5,629 nt of DNA from Sediminibacterium sp. (lineage in GTDB: Bacteria > Bacteroidota > Bacteroidia > Chitinophagales > Chitinophagaceae): contig JALQXE010000163.1 of assembly GCA_023263235.1 (NCBI GenBank), positions 1-5,629 of the forward strand. The letters run 5' to 3'. The notes below the pieces were generated by a model. It saw only the letters and a list, made by a program, of their open reading frames with translations, had not been told where the DNA came from and did not search any database. The position numbers and the translations under genes are program-made. Positions 3,574 to 5,629 of the stretch are shown in pieces. Position 1 is the stretch's first letter, and every line of letters begins with the position of its first letter.

Positions 3574-5629
3574 TTAATCTGGTTTCTTACCATCTAAGAA
3601 AGTATTGATGGTTTTAATTTGCGTATTATTATTTTCGTCTTGCTCAACTGTATACTTGCTATAATAGTTTTCTACAGAGGCCAATGTATTCCCAAACAAG
3701 TCCATATTACGTCTTACATAAGCTGGCACTTCATCAAATTCTGCACTTGGGTCATTTCCATTGCCAATATTGAAAGAAAGGTTTCTTAATTTTTGGATAC
3801 GCTCACGAACTTTTCTTCTTTGCTCTTCAGAGTCATCTAATGGCATTTCAACATGCTGTGCGGATGGCGCTGAAGTGGAATGTGTTTCGCGCATTACCAA
3901 CCCTAAACCTGAATTTTCTTCCTCAGCAACTCTAAATGAAGATTGGAAACTTGGCTCATTAACTGTTTCAATTACTGGCTTTTCAGTTTCTGCAGCTGGA
4001 GCAACTTCTTCAATGATAGTTTCCACCACTTCGTTTATAACCACTTCTTCTACAACCTCGTCAGAATAAATATTTGTAGGCTTATTTAATACAAAACTAT
4101 TTCCGTAATCCACTGCTGGTGCTTCATTCATATCCAAAACAAAGAGCGCTTCAGAAGGCTCCTCTGCTTCAGGAGTTACAAAATGTACATTGGATGCTTC
4201 TTCAGGAACCTCAACGTGCATAGTAGGCGCTAAATTTAATGCTTCCATGCTCGCTGCAGCCTCAACTGTTAAATTTGCATACTCTGCAGCTTCCTCTGTA
4301 TCAAATGCATCTACATTAAGATCTGAATCATTCACATCTTCATTATTCCCTTCATCGAACGCGCTTACTTTATTCCCTTCATCGAACGCTAACGCGTTCT
4401 CTTCCTCTGTTTCATTTATGTCAAATGAATAAATTACCGGCTCTTCATTTGTAATATCTAAAACAAAATGATTGTCTTCTTCATGGATATTCAAATCCAA
4501 CATATCTTGAGCAGGCTCCTCATTGTATACTTCTGAAATGGCACTATTTTCAAATGCTGTTGAATTATCTTCTGGAGCAATGGCTTCTGGTGCTTCAGGA
4601 GCTAATGTCATTACAATCTTTTCTTCAATAGGAGCCTCCGCTTTTTTTGACTCTTCTTTCTTAAATGGATCCTTTCCTTCAAATCCAGTTGCAATTAAAG
4701 TAATACCAATTTTCTCGCCCAATGTATCATCATATCCGCTACCCATAATCACATCACTGTGCTCTCCAGTACGTTCCCTTAAAATATTGCTAATGGTTTC
4801 TAATTCATCCATGCTACATTCAAAATCACCCTCGGCACTGTTAATATTTAACAAAATCCATTTAGCACCTTTAATGTCATTGTCATTTAACAATGGAGAA
4901 TTTAAAGCCTCTTCTATAGCTCTTTGTGCTCTGTTCTCGCCTTCTACTTCTGCCTTACCTAAAATGGCAACACCTCCATTTTTCATTACAGTACAAACGT
5001 CTGCAAAATCCACAATAATATGGCCTCGGCTGTTAATTACATCGGTTATACATTTAGCAGCAGTTGCCAAAACATTATCTGCCTTGGTGAAAGCTTCTTT
5101 CATCTTTAAATTACCGTATTGAACTCGTAATTTATCATTTGAGATCACCAATAAAGTATCCACCAATGGTTTTAATTGATTAATTCCATCCTCGGCTTGT
5201 TTTTGACGACGAGGTCCCTCAAATCCAAAAGGTGTGGTTACAATACCCACAGTTAAAATGCCTAAATCTTTACAGATTTTAGCAATAATGGGCGCACCCC
5301 CTGTTCCTGTGCCGCCACCCATACCCACGGTGATAAATGCCATCTTGGTATTTACCTCTAATATTTTCTTGATTTCTTCTAAGGATTCTTCAGTAGCTAA
5401 TTTACCAACAGAAGGGTCTGCACCGGCTCCTAAACCTTGCGTCAAATGAGGCCCTAATTGTATTTTATTTGGTACTGGGCTTTGTTCTATCGCCTTAGAA
5501 TCGGTATTACAAATTATAAAATCTACGCCTTCAATATCTTGGTGAAACATAAAATTCACGGCATTGCTACCGCCACCACCAACGCCTAGGACTTTGATGA
5601 TGGATGATTTTTGCTTTGGTAAGTCAAAT
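3574..5629 (-). CDS. ftsZ: FtsZ cell-division GTPase, N-terminus cut by the window edge
   Basis: FtsZ is the tubulin-like GTPase that polymerises into the cytokinetic Z-ring at mid-cell. The open frame runs off the right edge; 684 residues are visible, counted from the first whole codon (5626-5628). It begins FDLPKQKSSIIKV, so probably only two to four residues are missing. Visible motifs are the first nucleotide loop GVGGGGSNAVN, the tubulin signature GGGTGTG (104-110; 5299-5319), TTPFGFEGPRR, NDKL, and the T7 loop IVDFADV (about 205-211), where the usual leading Asn is Ile. The C-terminal globular subdomain ends near GFEGKDPF (about 315-322). A long acidic linker follows (about 325-600), then a basic helix (RRKVRERIQKLR), VPAYVRRN and a final TFLDGKKPD. 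The length far exceeds the 380-400 residues of E. coli or Bacillus FtsZ because of the linker. A GTG at 5557-5559 is not the start, since it falls inside the first nucleotide loop. FtsA and the rest of the dcw cluster are expected upstream, beyond the right edge. Confidence 0.97.
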   Translation of the reverse strand, partial: FDLPKQKSSIIKVLGVGGGGSNAVNFMFHQDIEGVDFIICNTDSKAIEQSPVPNKIQLGPHLTQGLGAGADPSVGKLATEESLEEIKKILEVNTKMAFITVGMGGGTGTGGAPIIAKICKDLGILTVGIVTTPFGFEGPRRQKQAEDGINQLKPLVDTLLVISNDKLRVQYGNLKMKEAFTKADNVLATAAKCITDVINSRGHIIVDFADVCTVMKNGGVAILGKAEVEGENRAQRAIEEALNSPLLNDNDIKGAKWILLNINSAEGDFECSMDELETISNILRERTGEHSDVIMGSGYDDTLGEKIGITLIATGFEGKDPFKKEESKKAEAPIEEKIVMTLAPEAPEAIAPEDNSTAFENSAISEVYNEEPAQDMLDLNIHEEDNHFVLDITNEEPVIYSFDINETEEENALAFDEGNKVSAFDEGNNEDVNDSDLNVDAFDTEEAAEYANLTVEAAASMEALNLAPTMHVEVPEEASNVHFVTPEAEEPSEALFVLDMNEAPAVDYGNSFVLNKPTNIYSDEVVEEVVINEVVETIIEEVAPAAETEKPVIETVNEPSFQSSFRVAEEENSGLGLVMRETHSTSAPSAQHVEMPLDDSEEQRRKVRERIQKLRNLSFNIGNGNDPSAEFDEVPAYVRRNMDLFGNTLASVENYYSKYTVEQDENNNTQIKTINTFLDGKKPD
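3845..4655 (-). other. long acidic disordered linker of FtsZ
   Basis: About 270 residues between the GTPase body and the C-terminal basic helix are rich in Glu, Ala, Val, Asp and Asn. By hand count there are about 69 Asp/Glu against 6 Lys/Arg. Short motifs recur (AFDEGN, FVLD, EEP/EAP), and a Val/Glu-rich stretch lies around 4000-4060. No globular domain is recognisable. FtsZ linkers are intrinsically disordered tethers to membrane-anchored partners; that of E. coli is about 50 residues. Confidence 0.8.
4343..4389 (-). repeat. 27-bp-period tandem repeat in the FtsZ linker (AFDEGN twice)
   Basis: A 20-base sequence at 4343-4362 recurs exactly at 4370-4389, a period of 27 bases or nine codons. 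It encodes AFDEGN twice in succession (AFDEGNKVS, AFDEGNNED), and a degenerate AFD follows shortly after. The period keeps frame, so copy number could change without breaking the gene. Confidence 0.88.

Noticed and set aside
3761..5449. Several plus-strand open frames of 70-200 codons opposite ftsZ
   Set aside because: They are shadows. They lie antisense to a well-conserved ftsZ, are rich in Ser, Thr and Ala as expected from the complement of Glu/Ala-rich codons, and match no family I recognise.

Overview
The window reads as chromosome from a low-GC member of the Bacteroidota, probably family Chitinophagaceae. Three things suggest this. FtsZ carries the long acidic linker and the Bacteroidota-style C-terminus (VPAYVRR, then a final TFLDGKKPD). 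None of the starts has a Shine-Dalgarno sequence. The clearest promoter candidate fits the Bacteroidota TTTG / TAnnTTTG pattern rather than TTGACA / TATAAT. The family assignment is an inference from protein style, not from a search.

Layout, left to right. Positions 1-113 are a leader holding a promoter candidate and a perfect inverted repeat. Positions 114-2486 (+) encode a complete bifunctional fatty-acid beta-oxidation enzyme, with an N-terminal 3-hydroxyacyl-CoA dehydrogenase and a C-terminal enoyl-CoA hydratase, the FadN domain order. After a 10-bp gap comes a convergent gene at 2497-3414 (-), an atypical short-chain dehydrogenase/epimerase of the TIGR01777 (YfcH / SDR39U1 / GC1-'SulA') family. 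Positions 3415-3573 are intergenic and hold two copies of one GC-rich terminator, both firing leftward, around an AT-rich 16-bp inverted repeat. Positions 3574 to the right edge (-) encode the tubulin-like division GTPase FtsZ, complete at its C-terminus and lacking only its first few residues.

The genes do not form one pathway. The enzyme at the left is fatty-acid catabolism with its own promoter. FtsZ is the end of a leftward transcription unit, presumably the dcw cell-wall/division cluster off the right edge. The SDR gene lies downstream of FtsZ on the same strand but behind two terminators.

I see no mobile element, CRISPR array, tRNA, rRNA or defence system, and no clearly undescribed multi-gene system. 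The points most worth a second look are a substituted asparagine in the FtsZ catalytic T7 loop, the twin-terminator/inverted-repeat block, the adjacency of ftsZ and a member of the family that includes plastid/cyanobacterial 'SulA', and the operator-like repeat over the beta-oxidation promoter.
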